64,000 nt of DNA from Pseudomonas sp. PSB18 (GTDB taxonomy: Bacteria > Pseudomonadota > Gammaproteobacteria > Pseudomonadales > Pseudomonadaceae), in NCBI RefSeq assembly GCF_014596565.1, contig NZ_NOIN01000008.1, positions 186,001-250,000 of the forward strand, in the 5' to 3' direction. Every line of letters starts with the position of its first letter. Position 1 is the first letter of the stretch. The translations under genes were made by a program, and so were the position numbers. Shown one piece after another: positions 33,828 through 41,876 of this stretch. Under the pieces are notes generated by a model. That model searched no databases. It saw only the letters and a program-made list of their open reading frames with translations, and was not told the origin of the DNA.

Positions 33828-34024
33828 GGGCACCATCACGGTGCCCACCGTTCCGTCCTGAAGCACTACAACCGACTGGCGCCGGGTATAACAACTTCGG
33901 GACAGTAGGAAGCAGGCCTGTGGGGCTGCTTCCATCCGAAGTTCATGGGTTGCGAGCCGGGGCTCGAAACCTGGGGTGGCAGCAATGGGCTGCAACACCC
34001 GTACCGTTTCGGTCATTTTCGACC
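33828..34024 (-). other. Structured leader of nrdA
   Basis: Five inverted repeats lie in the leader. GGGCACC-GGTGCCC (33828-33846), a two-tier hairpin AACTTCGG/CCGAAGTT enclosing GGAAGCAG/CTGCTTCC (33893-33943), CGAGCC-GGCTCG (33953-33966), a GTGGCAGC/GCTGC stem near 33975-33999, and ACCG-CGGT plus GGTC-GACC (34003-34024). Such density of perfect stems is unusual for this genome. No known riboswitch class could be matched by eye. Confidence 0.55.
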
Positions 34025-34146
34025 TTTGAAACAGTGGCCATCCGCAGGGGCGGTCTGGTCTTGGAAAAACTCGATGTTTCAAGTGGAAAGAGGTACTAAA
34101 AGCGCTTGAATTCTCTGTCCGACTTGTGTTTGGTTTTTGGCTTCAA

Positions 34147-34193
34147 CCCCTACATGTAGGGTTTTTTTTGCAGCGGGCTACAAGATAATGCGT
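34147..34193 (-). promoter_or_regulatory. Paired NrdR-box-like sites over a putative nrdA promoter
   Basis: Two 16-bp sites with cores CTACATGTAG (34150-34159) and CAAGATAATG (34181-34190) lie exactly 31 bp apart, the spacing used by NrdR dimers. Each matches the family core CWATATATWG at about 8 of 10. On the minus strand TTGTAG and CTACAT could be -35 and -10 hexamers with 18 bp between, so both boxes overlap the promoter. Confidence 0.55.
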
Positions 34194-34220
34194 TTTGGGG
34201 ACCGAATGCAACGTACTGCC

Positions 34221-34229
34221 TGTGGATAA
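34221..34229 (-). promoter_or_regulatory. DnaA box upstream of nrdA
   Basis: A perfect TTATCCACA on the minus strand. DnaA regulates nrdAB in E. coli (established); it sits 28 bp upstream of the NrdR-like pair. Confidence 0.65.
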
Positions 34230-34497
34230 ACCTGTGCGTAATTTGTGTGCGAAACATGGAACTGCGCTGTAGGCCGCGACCCTGCTGGAGCGGGCCTTTT
34301 TTCATCGTTTTTGAGGCGCCGAAAACAGCCTGTCGATTTTTGCGGGCGCGGACGTTACCACACAAATCTCGCTCGACCGAACGCATTTGTCCGCTTGTTT
34401 TCTACCGGGGCGCCGTTTATACAATCGGCCGGTGTGTCGGACAGGGTTATCCTCTTTTGACATGACAAAAGAGCGAGGGGGGCGAGCGCGCGTATCC

Positions 34498-34620
34498 TTG
34501 TGGCGAGGGGATTTATCCCCGTTGGGTCGCGAAGCGACCCCCTGTGTTCTACCTGACACAGCTAAGCGACTGATTTGGGGCTGCTTCGCAGCCCAGCGGG
34601 GATAAATCCCCTCGCCACAG
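34498..34620. repeat. Second-family REPIN (GTGGCGAGGGGATTTATCCCC)
   Basis: A TGTGGCGAGGGGATTTATCC copy and its inverse, each with an inner palindrome (GGGTCGCGAAGCGACCC on the left, GGGCTGCTTCGCAGCCC on the right). It lies upstream of the rstA-like gene. Confidence 0.88.
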
Positions 34621-34669
34621 ATGAGTGCGTCAATCCTTCTTCCATATTCACAGCAATACGAGGCCCCCA

Positions 34670-35392
34670 GTGGAACAAGAAGCCTGGCAGATATTGATCG
34701 TCGAGGATGACCAGCGTCTGGCCGAGCTGACCCGTGACTACCTGGAAAGCAATGGGCTGCGTGTCGCCATCGAAGGCAACGGCGCGGTGGCGGCGCAGCG
34801 GATCATTGTCGAGCAGCCGGACCTGGTGATCCTCGACCTGATGCTGCCCGGCGAAGATGGCCTGAGCATCTGCCGCAAGGTCCGCGCGCAGTACGATGGG
34901 CCAATCCTGATGCTCACGGCCCGCACCGACGACGCCGACCAGATCCAGGGCCTGGACCTGGGCGCCGACGATTATGTCTGCAAGCCGGTCCGCCCGCGTT
35001 TGTTATTGGCGCGCATCCAAGCGCTGCTGCGGCGTAGTGAACCGGAGCCATCCTCCCCGCAAAAATCGCGGCGCCTGCAATTCGGCCCCTTGGTGGTGGA
35101 CGACGCTCTGCGCGAGGCCTGGTTGCAGGGCAACGGAATCGAGTTGACCAGCGCCGAGTTCGACCTGCTATGGCTGTTGGTGTCCAATGCCGGGCGCATC
35201 CTGTCCCGGGAGGAAATCTTCACCGCCCTGCGTGGCATCGGGTATGACGGCCAGGATCGCTCTATCGACGTAAGGATCTCGCGCATCCGGCCCAAGATCG
35301 GCGATGACCCGGACCATCCACGGCTGATCAAGACCATCCGCAGCAAAGGCTACCTGTTCGTGCCTGAAGCCTGTGTAGACCCGGCACCGTGA
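34670..35392 (+). CDS. OmpR-family response regulator (RstA-like)
   Basis: 240 residues. Receiver domain (about 6-120) with LIVEDDQRLAE, Asp in VILDLMLPGEDG and Lys in DYVCKPVRP; winged-helix domain (about 140-235) with ELTSAEFDLLWLLVSNAGRI and YLFVPE at the end. I start at the GTG at 34670, preceded by GAGG, because the receiver begins there. It overlaps the kinase gene by 4 bp (GTGA). Confidence 0.92.
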   Translation: MEQEAWQILIVEDDQRLAELTRDYLESNGLRVAIEGNGAVAAQRIIVEQPDLVILDLMLPGEDGLSICRKVRAQYDGPILMLTARTDDADQIQGLDLGADDYVCKPVRPRLLLARIQALLRRSEPEPSSPQKSRRLQFGPLVVDDALREAWLQGNGIELTSAEFDLLWLLVSNAGRILSREEIFTALRGIGYDGQDRSIDVRISRIRPKIGDDPDHPRLIKTIRSKGYLFVPEACVDPAP

Positions 35393-36999
35393 ACTCGATC
35401 TTCCTGCGCATCTATGGCGGCATGTGTGCGGCGCTGGTGCTGGTGGCGGTGCTTGGGGTGCTGGCCCTGCACCTGCTCAACCAGACTCGCAGCGAGCAGT
35501 ACCGCGAGCGCCTGGCCCACGGCACGTTTTCCCTGATGGCCGAGAACCTGCGGCCGATGAACGACACCGAGCGCCATCGGGCGTTGCTGCTATGGGAGCG
35601 GCTGCTGGGCATCCCTCTGGCGCTGCAGACCTTTGCCCAGACCGACCTGGACCTGGGACAGCGTACCCGCGTGCTGCGTGGTCAGGCGCTGGTCGAACAG
35701 ACCGGGCCCCATGCGGCGAAGGTCTATCGACTGGTCAGCGATGGCGAGCAACTGATGCTGGTGGGGGAAGTCCAGCAGATCAGCGAGCAATTGGCCCGGG
35801 CGACTATCTATCTGCTGGCGGACGAACTGGTGCGCTACCCGGTGGGCGAGCAACCCCGGCGGCTCGCGCAACTCATGGAAGAAAAAGGTTTCGGTTTCGA
35901 TCTGCGGCTGATGACCGCCGAGCAGGCGGACATGGACGAAGACCAGCGCCGTCGTGTGTCCGAGGGCGATACGGTGATGGCCTTGGGCAAGGGCGGCGAT
36001 TCGATCCGCGTGTTCGCCGGCATGGTGGGCACGCCGTGGGTACTGGAAATCGGTCCGCTGTACCAGATGAACCCTTACCCGCCCGAATGGCTGGTGCTGA
36101 TCGCGGCGTTGGGCTTGAGCCTGATCGGCTTGATCGTCTACCTGTTGGTGCGTCAGTTGGAGCGGCGCCTGAGTGGCCTGGAGGCCGCCGCTACCCAGAT
36201 CGCCCAGGGCAGCCTGGAAACCCGCGTGCCGGCCCGTGGTGCCGACTCGGTCGGTCGGTTGGCCGCCGCGTTCAACGGCATGGCCGAGCACCTGCAACAA
36301 CTGTTGGCGATCCAGCGTGAGTTGGTACGAGCGGTTTCCCACGAACTGCGTACCCCGGTGGCGCGCCTGCGCTTCGGCCTGGAAATGCTCGGCAGCGCTG
36401 CCACCCCCCAGGCCCGGGAAAAATACCTGGCAGGCATGGACCATGACATCGAAGATCTGGATCGGCTGGTGGACGAGATGCTGACCTATGCGCGACTGGA
36501 GCAAGGCTCACCGGCGTTGAATTTCCAGCGGGTGGATCTGGATGCGCTGGTCAGCCAGGTGATCGAGGAACTGGGCCCTTTGCGGGCCGGGGTCACGGTC
36601 GAACGCGGTTTGTGCCTGTCTGCCGCCGATTGCGACGGCGCCTGGGTCGAAGCCGAACCACGCTTCTTGCATCGCGCCTTGCAGAACCTGGTGGGCAATG
36701 CCATGCGCCATGCCAAATCCCGGGTGACCGTCAGCTATCAGGTGGGACAACTGCGTTGCCGGGTGGACGTCGAGGATGACGGGCCCGGTGTGCCGGAGGC
36801 GGCCTGGGAGCGGGTGTTCAAGCCCTTCCTGCGCCTGGACGACAGCCGTGCCCGTGCTTCGGGCGGTCATGGGCTGGGGCTGTCGATCGTACGGCGGATC
36901 ATTTACTGGCATGGCGGCCGGGCGTTGATCGCCAAGAGCAAGAGCCTGGGTGGGGCATGTTTCAGCTTGAGCTGGCCGCGGCATCAGGACAGGGCTTGA
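35389..36999 (+). CDS. Sensor histidine kinase (RstB-like)
   Basis: 536 residues starting with GTG. TM1 (FLRIYGGMCAALVLVAVLGVL) and TM2 near residue 230 (WLVLIAALGLSLIGLIVYLL) flank a 200-residue periplasmic sensor. HAMP, then HisKA with AVSHELRTPVARLR, then HATPase_c with LQNLVGNAMRHA, DDGPGVPEAAWE and GGHGLGLSIVRR. The stimulus is unknown. The stop codon of the regulator is inside its start, so the pair is coupled. Confidence 0.93.
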   Translation: MNSIFLRIYGGMCAALVLVAVLGVLALHLLNQTRSEQYRERLAHGTFSLMAENLRPMNDTERHRALLLWERLLGIPLALQTFAQTDLDLGQRTRVLRGQALVEQTGPHAAKVYRLVSDGEQLMLVGEVQQISEQLARATIYLLADELVRYPVGEQPRRLAQLMEEKGFGFDLRLMTAEQADMDEDQRRRVSEGDTVMALGKGGDSIRVFAGMVGTPWVLEIGPLYQMNPYPPEWLVLIAALGLSLIGLIVYLLVRQLERRLSGLEAAATQIAQGSLETRVPARGADSVGRLAAAFNGMAEHLQQLLAIQRELVRAVSHELRTPVARLRFGLEMLGSAATPQAREKYLAGMDHDIEDLDRLVDEMLTYARLEQGSPALNFQRVDLDALVSQVIEELGPLRAGVTVERGLCLSAADCDGAWVEAEPRFLHRALQNLVGNAMRHAKSRVTVSYQVGQLRCRVDVEDDGPGVPEAAWERVFKPFLRLDDSRARASGGHGLGLSIVRRIIYWHGGRALIAKSKSLGGACFSLSWPRHQDRA

Positions 37000-37021
37000 G
37001 GGATGTAGCGACTGGATTGTC

Positions 37022-37092
37022 CTCATCGCGAGCAGGCTCGCTCCCACATGGGAAAGCATTCCTCCTGTGGGAGCGAGCCTGCTCGCGATGGG
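37022..37092. repeat. REPIN after the RstB-like gene (convergent)
   Basis: Inverted then forward copy of the GTGGGAGCGAGCC family. Confidence 0.9.
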
Positions 37093-37116
37093 GCTTTCAA
37101 AAGCGATACAAAAGCC

Positions 37117-37851
37117 TCAGGCCTTGATACCCACCAGACTCAACAACTGCCCATCCTTCACCCCAAACCGCGCTTGCAATTCACTGCCATGGCGCCATTC
37201 AGCCGACAGGTCGGTCAGCAAGCGCAGTCGCACCTGCCCGTCGCGGGTCCATTCCAGCACCTCGGCATGTTCGAAGTAGAAGCGCTGCCCGACGATCGGG
37301 TACAACGCCTTGAAAAGGCTTTCCTTCACCGAAAAGGTCAACGTCACCAGCAAGGCCCGTTCATCTCGCCGGGTGGTGGCCATGCGTTGCAGTTCCGGTG
37401 GGGTCAGGATTTCACTCGCCAGCCGCTCGGCGCGCTCCGGGTCGAGCAGGTTCTCCAGATCCATGCCCAACCCTTGCCAGTGGTCCTTGCTGGCGACAAT
37501 GGCCGCCGCCCGGCCGGTGCCATGGGTGATCGACCCGCTGACATGGGCCGGCCAGACGGGGGCTCGGTCCTCGCCGATCGCCGGTACGCAGTGCTGGCCG
37601 TCCAATTGATAAAGGGCTGCCCGGGCACAGATTCGCCCCGCAAGGAATTCGGCCTGACGTTTGGGTACCGAACGCTGAATGCTCGCGGGTGGCTCGATGG
37701 CACTGTTCGGGAAGTCTTCACCGGTCAGCAACAGCGGATCGAAGCGAGTGCTCAGCAGGATTGTCTCCGGCAGGGCATCGGGCAACAGCCAATGTTCATC
37801 CAGGGGCGAGCAGCAGGCGGGCAAGGCAGGGAGTCGGTTCATGCCGGGCAT
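37117..37851 (-). CDS. 4'-phosphopantetheinyl transferase (EntD/PcpS type)
   Basis: 244 residues. It transfers phosphopantetheine from CoA to carrier proteins of fatty-acid, siderophore or peptide synthesis. Key elements are RQAEFLAGRICARAAL, VSGSITHGTGRAA, the Mg-binding GMDLENLL (Asp and Glu) and FSVKESLFKALYP. Pseudomonas typically has one broad-range enzyme, PcpS, with about this length. MNRL three codons in is an alternative start. Confidence 0.92.
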   Translation of the reverse strand: MPGMNRLPALPACCSPLDEHWLLPDALPETILLSTRFDPLLLTGEDFPNSAIEPPASIQRSVPKRQAEFLAGRICARAALYQLDGQHCVPAIGEDRAPVWPAHVSGSITHGTGRAAAIVASKDHWQGLGMDLENLLDPERAERLASEILTPPELQRMATTRRDERALLVTLTFSVKESLFKALYPIVGQRFYFEHAEVLEWTRDGQVRLRLLTDLSAEWRHGSELQARFGVKDGQLLSLVGIKA

Positions 37852-37925
37852 TTTGCCGGGTTGGCTGGGTGCTGGGTAGTGATGTGAGCGGTTGGACTGA
37901 AATTCTGCTGGGAAGAAGGGGTTTT

Positions 37926-38057
37926 TGTGGCGAGGGGATTTATCCCCGCTGGGCTGCGAAGCAGCCCCAAATGCAGCGATGCGGTAAGTCAGTCACACCG
38001 AGCTGCCTGATTGAGGGCTGCTTCGCAGCCCAGCGGGGATAAATCCCCTCGCCACAG
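37926..38057. repeat. Second-family REPIN with inner GGGCTGC palindromes
   Basis: Same architecture as 34498-34620: TTGTGGCGAGGGGATTTATC, inner GGGCTGCGAAGCAGCCC, spacer, inner GGGCTGCTTCGCAGCCC, and the inverted end. It separates two minus-strand genes. Confidence 0.88.
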
Positions 38058-38064
38058 GGGGGGG

Positions 38065-38856
38065 TCAACCAAAGATCTTCTTGAAGAACTTCTGCATATC
38101 CGCCCACGACTGCTCATCGGCCGTCTTGTTGTAGCCAATGTCCGGCCCGCCATGTTCGCCGTGGCTCAGGCGATCGGCATCGGGGTTGCTGAAGCCGTGC
38201 TTGGCGCCTTTCAGGCTGACGAACTTATAGTCGGCGCCGGCCTTGTCCATCTCGCTCTTGAACGCGGTGACGTTATCCTCGGTGACCATGCTGTCCAGCG
38301 CGCCATGCTCGACCAGTATCTTCGCCTTGACGCTGCCGGGCGTGGCCGGGGTGTTGGTCACCAGGGCGCCGTGGAAGCTCACCACGCCGGCCAGCGGAAC
38401 GCCCTGGCGAGCGGCATCCAGCACCACTTTGCCGCCGAAGCAGTAGCCGATGGCGGCGAGTTTGTCCGGATCGGTCTGGGGCTGTTTCCTCAGCAGGTCG
38501 AGCCCGGCCTGGAATCGCGCGCTGGCGGCCTTGCTGTCCTTGAGTGCCGCCTGCATGAACGCCATGGCGTCCGCGGGGTGCTCGGTGTTCTTGCCATCGC
38601 CGTACATGTCGATGGCCAGGGCGCTGTAGCCGAGGCCGGCGAGGTCGCGGGCGCGGCGCTTGGCGTAGTCGTTCAGCCCCCACCATTCATGCACCACCAC
38701 CACGCCCGGGCGTGGACCCTTGATCGCATCGTCGTAGGCGTAATAGCCGATCAGCTTCGTGCCGTCGGCACTGGTGTAAGGAATTTCCTGGGTCTGGACG
38801 GCGGCGTGGCCCGCGCCGCTCAAGGCCAGAAGTACAACGGCAAGCAACCTGCGCAT
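38065..38856 (-). CDS. Dienelactone hydrolase-like protein, exported
   Basis: 263 residues of alpha/beta-hydrolase fold with a signal peptide (MRRLLAVVLLALSGAGHAAV). The DLH nucleophile is Cys in GYCFGGKVV, with the catalytic His in AKHGFSNPDADR and the acid near EHGALDSMVT. The N-terminal VVVVHEWWGLNDYAKRRAR is characteristic. The physiological substrate is unknown; a periplasmic location follows from the signal peptide. Diverges from oprH. Confidence 0.9.
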   Translation of the reverse strand: MRRLLAVVLLALSGAGHAAVQTQEIPYTSADGTKLIGYYAYDDAIKGPRPGVVVVHEWWGLNDYAKRRARDLAGLGYSALAIDMYGDGKNTEHPADAMAFMQAALKDSKAASARFQAGLDLLRKQPQTDPDKLAAIGYCFGGKVVLDAARQGVPLAGVVSFHGALVTNTPATPGSVKAKILVEHGALDSMVTEDNVTAFKSEMDKAGADYKFVSLKGAKHGFSNPDADRLSHGEHGGPDIGYNKTADEQSWADMQKFFKKIFG

Positions 38857-38911
38857 GGGGAAATCTCCTTGAAAGAATGGGTTCGCTCGAGACAGAACAC
38901 TCTAGCCGATT

Positions 38912-38950
38912 CATTCAGCGCAGGTTCAGAGAACGTTCAAGGGGTGTTCA
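38912..38950 (+). promoter_or_regulatory. Four-repeat PhoP box of the oprH promoter
   Basis: CATTCA, GGTTCA, CGTTCA and TGTTCA occur with exactly 11 bp from one to the next (38912, 38923, 38934, 38945). This resembles the PhoP direct repeat (G/T)GTTTA-N5-(G/T)GTTTA. A TTAACG 12 bp later could serve as -10. oprH-phoPQ autoregulation by PhoP is established in P. aeruginosa. Confidence 0.8.
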
Positions 38951-39012
38951 GGGACCGCTGGTTAACGTGACCACGACTTCACACACCACCCACGTTTCAA
39001 AGGAACCTGAAC

Positions 39013-39612
39013 ATGACACACATGAAGAAACTGCTGCTGGCTTTCACTGTGCTGGGTGCCAGCGCCCTGGCCCACGCCGATGACAACTTCGCCAGCCTGA
39101 CCCTCGGCCAGACCAGCGACAAGGTCAAGAAATCCAGTGCCCTGGACCAGGCGCTGAACAATCCGAACGCCGACGGCGTGATCGGCAAGGACACCACCTA
39201 CGGCGTGCGCCTGGGCAAGCAGAACGACCAAGGTCGCTACTACGCCACCTACGACAACGTTTCGGGGACCCATAACGGCATCAAGTTGCGCCAGGAAAAC
39301 CTGTTGGGCAGCTACGATCTGTTCTACCCCGTCACTGGCAGCACCAAACTGTTCGGCGGTGCGACGGCGGGCCTGACCAAGGTGACCCAGGACTCCCCAG
39401 GCTTCAGTCGCGACAGCGACATCGGTTTCACGGCGGGCCTGCAGGGCGGCGTCCTGCAACAAATTTCGCAGAACACCTCGGTGGAACTGGGTTACCGTTA
39501 CCTGCGCAGCAACGCCAGCACCGAGATGAGCCCCCACGGTGGCGACAAGGTGGGTTCGCTGGACCTGACCAGCAGTGCCCAGACCTACCTGTCCGCCAAC
39601 TACACATTCTAA
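39013..39612 (+). CDS. oprH: Outer membrane protein OprH
   Basis: 199-residue eight-stranded beta-barrel that binds LPS and stabilises the outer membrane at low Mg2+. The signal peptide MTHMKKLLLAFTVLGASALA is followed by DDNFASLTLGQTSDKVKKS, and internal segments GRYYATYDNVSGT, KLRQENLLGSYD, LFGGATAGL and the C-terminal YRYLRSNASTEMSPHGG match P. aeruginosa OprH closely. The protein ends in Phe, as outer-membrane barrels do. RBS AGGAACC precedes the first ATG; the second ATG at 39022 is possible. Confidence 0.95.
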   Translation: MTHMKKLLLAFTVLGASALAHADDNFASLTLGQTSDKVKKSSALDQALNNPNADGVIGKDTTYGVRLGKQNDQGRYYATYDNVSGTHNGIKLRQENLLGSYDLFYPVTGSTKLFGGATAGLTKVTQDSPGFSRDSDIGFTAGLQGGVLQQISQNTSVELGYRYLRSNASTEMSPHGGDKVGSLDLTSSAQTYLSANYTF

Positions 39613-39633
39613 GCGGGCGAGGGTGAGCGTATC

Positions 39634-39671
39634 CCGCCGGATCGGCCCGAGACGATCCGGCGGCTTTCGTT
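39634..39671 (+). terminator. Hairpin between oprH and phoP (partial terminator)
   Basis: CCGCCGGATCG and CGATCCGGCGG form an 11-bp perfect stem followed by CTTTCGTT. It would allow high oprH and lower phoPQ expression from the PhoP promoter. Confidence 0.8.
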
Positions 39672-39717
39672 GCGCTGCACAGCATCGGATTGTCTGATTT
39701 GCCTGGAGAGAGGCTCC

Positions 39718-40395
39718 ATGAAGTTACTGGTCGTCGAAGACGAAGCGCTGCTGCGCCATCACCTGCAAACCCGTCTTACCGACAGCGGCCATGTGGTGCA
39801 GGCCGTCGCCAATGCCGAGGAGGCCCTGTACCAGGTTGCGGAATTCAACCATGACCTGGCGGTGATCGACCTTGGCCTGCCCGGGATCAGCGGCCTGGAG
39901 CTGATCCGCCGGCTGCGTGCCCAGGACAAGACCTTTCCGATCCTGATCCTCACTGCCCGTGGCAACTGGCAGGACAAGGTCGAAGGCCTGGCCGCCGGGG
40001 CCGATGACTATGTGGTCAAGCCGTTTCAGTTCGAAGAGCTGGAGGCCCGGCTGAATGCCCTGTTGCGCCGCTCCAGTGGCTTTACCCAGTCGACCATCGT
40101 CGCCGGCCCGTTGCTGTTGGACCTCAACCGCAAGCAAGCCTCCCTCGACGAGGAACCGCTGGCGCTGACGGCCTATGAATACCGCATCCTCGAGTACCTG
40201 ATGCGCCATCACCAACAGGTGGTGCCCAAGGACCGCCTGATGGAGCAGTTGTATCCCGATGACGACGAGCGCGACCCCAATGTCATCGAAGTCCTGGTCG
40301 GGCGCCTGCGCCGTAAACTCGAAGCCCCCTCCGGCTTCAAGCCGATCGACACCGTGCGTGGCCTGGGGTACCTGTTCAACGAGCGCTGCCAGTGA
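39718..40395 (+). CDS. phoP: Response regulator PhoP
   Basis: 225-residue OmpR-family regulator of the Mg2+/antimicrobial peptide response. Receiver: LLVVEDEALLRHHLQTRL, Asp in AVIDLGLPGISG, Lys in DDYVVKPFQF; winged helix with LTAYEYRILEYLMRHHQQVV and GRLRRKLEAP. Length and location between oprH and phoQ make the identity firm. The stop overlaps the phoQ GTG start by 4 bp. Confidence 0.96.
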   Translation: MKLLVVEDEALLRHHLQTRLTDSGHVVQAVANAEEALYQVAEFNHDLAVIDLGLPGISGLELIRRLRAQDKTFPILILTARGNWQDKVEGLAAGADDYVVKPFQFEELEARLNALLRRSSGFTQSTIVAGPLLLDLNRKQASLDEEPLALTAYEYRILEYLMRHHQQVVPKDRLMEQLYPDDDERDPNVIEVLVGRLRRKLEAPSGFKPIDTVRGLGYLFNERCQ

Positions 40396-41738
40396 TTCGT
40401 TCCCTGCGGCTGCGGTTGATGCTGGCCGCCACGATCCTGGCGGTGTTGTTCATGCTGGCGCTGCTGCCCGCCATGCAAGGCGCGTTCAGCCTGGCGTTGC
40501 AGGAATCCATCCAGCAACGCCTGGCCTCGGACGTGACCACGCTGATTTCCGCCGCCCGGGTGGAAAACAATCGCCTGAAGATGCCGGCACAGTTGCCCGA
40601 CGAGCGTTTCAACCTCGCCGATGCCCGTCTGCTGGGCTACATCTATGATCGCGACGGGCGACTGGTCTGGCGGTCGAAGGCGACCCGGGAAGAAAACATC
40701 AATTACACGCCTCGTTATGACGGCCAGGGCAATGAGTTTGCCCGCATTCGCGAGCAGAGCGGCGAGGAGTTCTTTGTCTATGACGTCGAGATCAAGTTGC
40801 TCGCCGGCCAGAACGCGGCCTTCAGCATCGTCACCCTGCAACCGGTGCGTGATTACGAAGTGACCCTCCAGGGGTTGCGGGACAAGCTCTACCTGGGTTT
40901 CGGAGCGGCGCTGGCGGTGTTGCTGGCGCTGTTGTGGATCGGTCTGACCTGGGGGCTGCGGGCGTTGCGACGCCTGAGCCAGGAGCTGGACGAAATCGAA
41001 GGCGGCACGCGGGAGAGCCTCAGTACCGAGCATCCCCGGGAACTGCTGCGCCTGACCGGCTCCCTCAACCGGCTGTTGTACAGCGAGCGGGAGCAGCGCA
41101 GCCGCTATCGCGACTCCCTCGACGACCTGGCCCACAGCCTGAAGACGCCGTTGGCGGTCTTGCAGGGTGTCAGCGAAGACATGGCCCGGCGCCCCGAAGA
41201 CCGTGGGCAGGCCTGGGTGCTGCAAACCCAGATCGAGCGTATGAGCCAGCAGATCGGCTACCAGTTGCAGCGTGCCAGCTTGCGCAAGAGCGGGCTGGTG
41301 CGCCATCAGGTGCGCCTGCGGCCGGTGCTGCAAAGCCTGTGCGACACCCTCGACAAGGTCTATCGCGACAAACGGGTCAACGTCCGCTTCGACCTGCCGG
41401 AGCACTGTCACGTGCCGATCGAGCAGGGCGCCTTGTTGGAGATGCTCGGCAACCTGCTGGAGAATGCCTATCGGCTGTGCCTGGGGGAAGTGCTCGTCAG
41501 CGCGCATCAGACCCTTGGCGGCATCGAGCTGTGCGTCGAGGATGACGGGCCAGGCGTGCCGCCGGACCAGCGTGCACGGATTCTCCAACGCGGCGAGCGG
41601 CTGGACCGTCAGCATCCGGGGCAGGGGATTGGCCTGGCGGTGGTCAAGGACATTATCGAGAGCTACGGCGCACGATTGACCCTGGGGGATTCGGAACTGG
41701 GCGGGGCGGCGTTCCGGGTGCTTTTTCCGGTGGTTTGA
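40392..41738 (+). CDS. phoQ: Sensor kinase PhoQ
   Basis: 448 residues, starting with GTG (MIRSLRLRLMLAATILAVLF). TM1 near 10-30, periplasmic sensor with RFNLADARLLGYIYDRDGRL and the acidic NEFARIREQSGEEFF, TM2 near 160 (LALLWIGLTWGL), HAMP, phospho-His in DDLAHSLKTPLAVLQG, and the kinase core with LENAYRLCLGE and EDDGPGVPPDQR. It closely resembles P. aeruginosa PhoQ throughout. It detects low Mg2+ and cationic peptides and phosphorylates PhoP. Confidence 0.96.
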   Translation: MIRSLRLRLMLAATILAVLFMLALLPAMQGAFSLALQESIQQRLASDVTTLISAARVENNRLKMPAQLPDERFNLADARLLGYIYDRDGRLVWRSKATREENINYTPRYDGQGNEFARIREQSGEEFFVYDVEIKLLAGQNAAFSIVTLQPVRDYEVTLQGLRDKLYLGFGAALAVLLALLWIGLTWGLRALRRLSQELDEIEGGTRESLSTEHPRELLRLTGSLNRLLYSEREQRSRYRDSLDDLAHSLKTPLAVLQGVSEDMARRPEDRGQAWVLQTQIERMSQQIGYQLQRASLRKSGLVRHQVRLRPVLQSLCDTLDKVYRDKRVNVRFDLPEHCHVPIEQGALLEMLGNLLENAYRLCLGEVLVSAHQTLGGIELCVEDDGPGVPPDQRARILQRGERLDRQHPGQGIGLAVVKDIIESYGARLTLGDSELGGAAFRVLFPVV

Positions 41739-41784
41739 CAGGAGTGGACTCGAGGCAAACCTGTGACTTGAACTTGCATGAACT

Positions 41785-41856
41785 CTGTGGGAGCAAGGCT
41801 TGCCCGCGATGGCGTCCTCGAGATTGTCATCGCGGGCAAGCCTTGCTCCCACAGGG
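41785..41856. repeat. REPIN after phoQ (convergent)
   Basis: Forward GTGGGAGCAAGGCTTGCCCGC copy (shortened variant family) and its inverted partner. Confidence 0.9.
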
Positions 41857-41876
41857 GTAAACACCAAGCTCTTCCC

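Noticed and set aside
30910..33861. 983-codon open frame on the plus strand across nrdA
   Set aside because: It is the antisense shadow of nrdA, with no recognisable domain and compositional features of a non-coding strand.
34032..34038. GCCACTG, which resembles the B12 box of cobalamin riboswitches
   Set aside because: The other cobalamin riboswitch segments are absent in the nrdA leader, and class Ia nrd genes are not usually B12-controlled.
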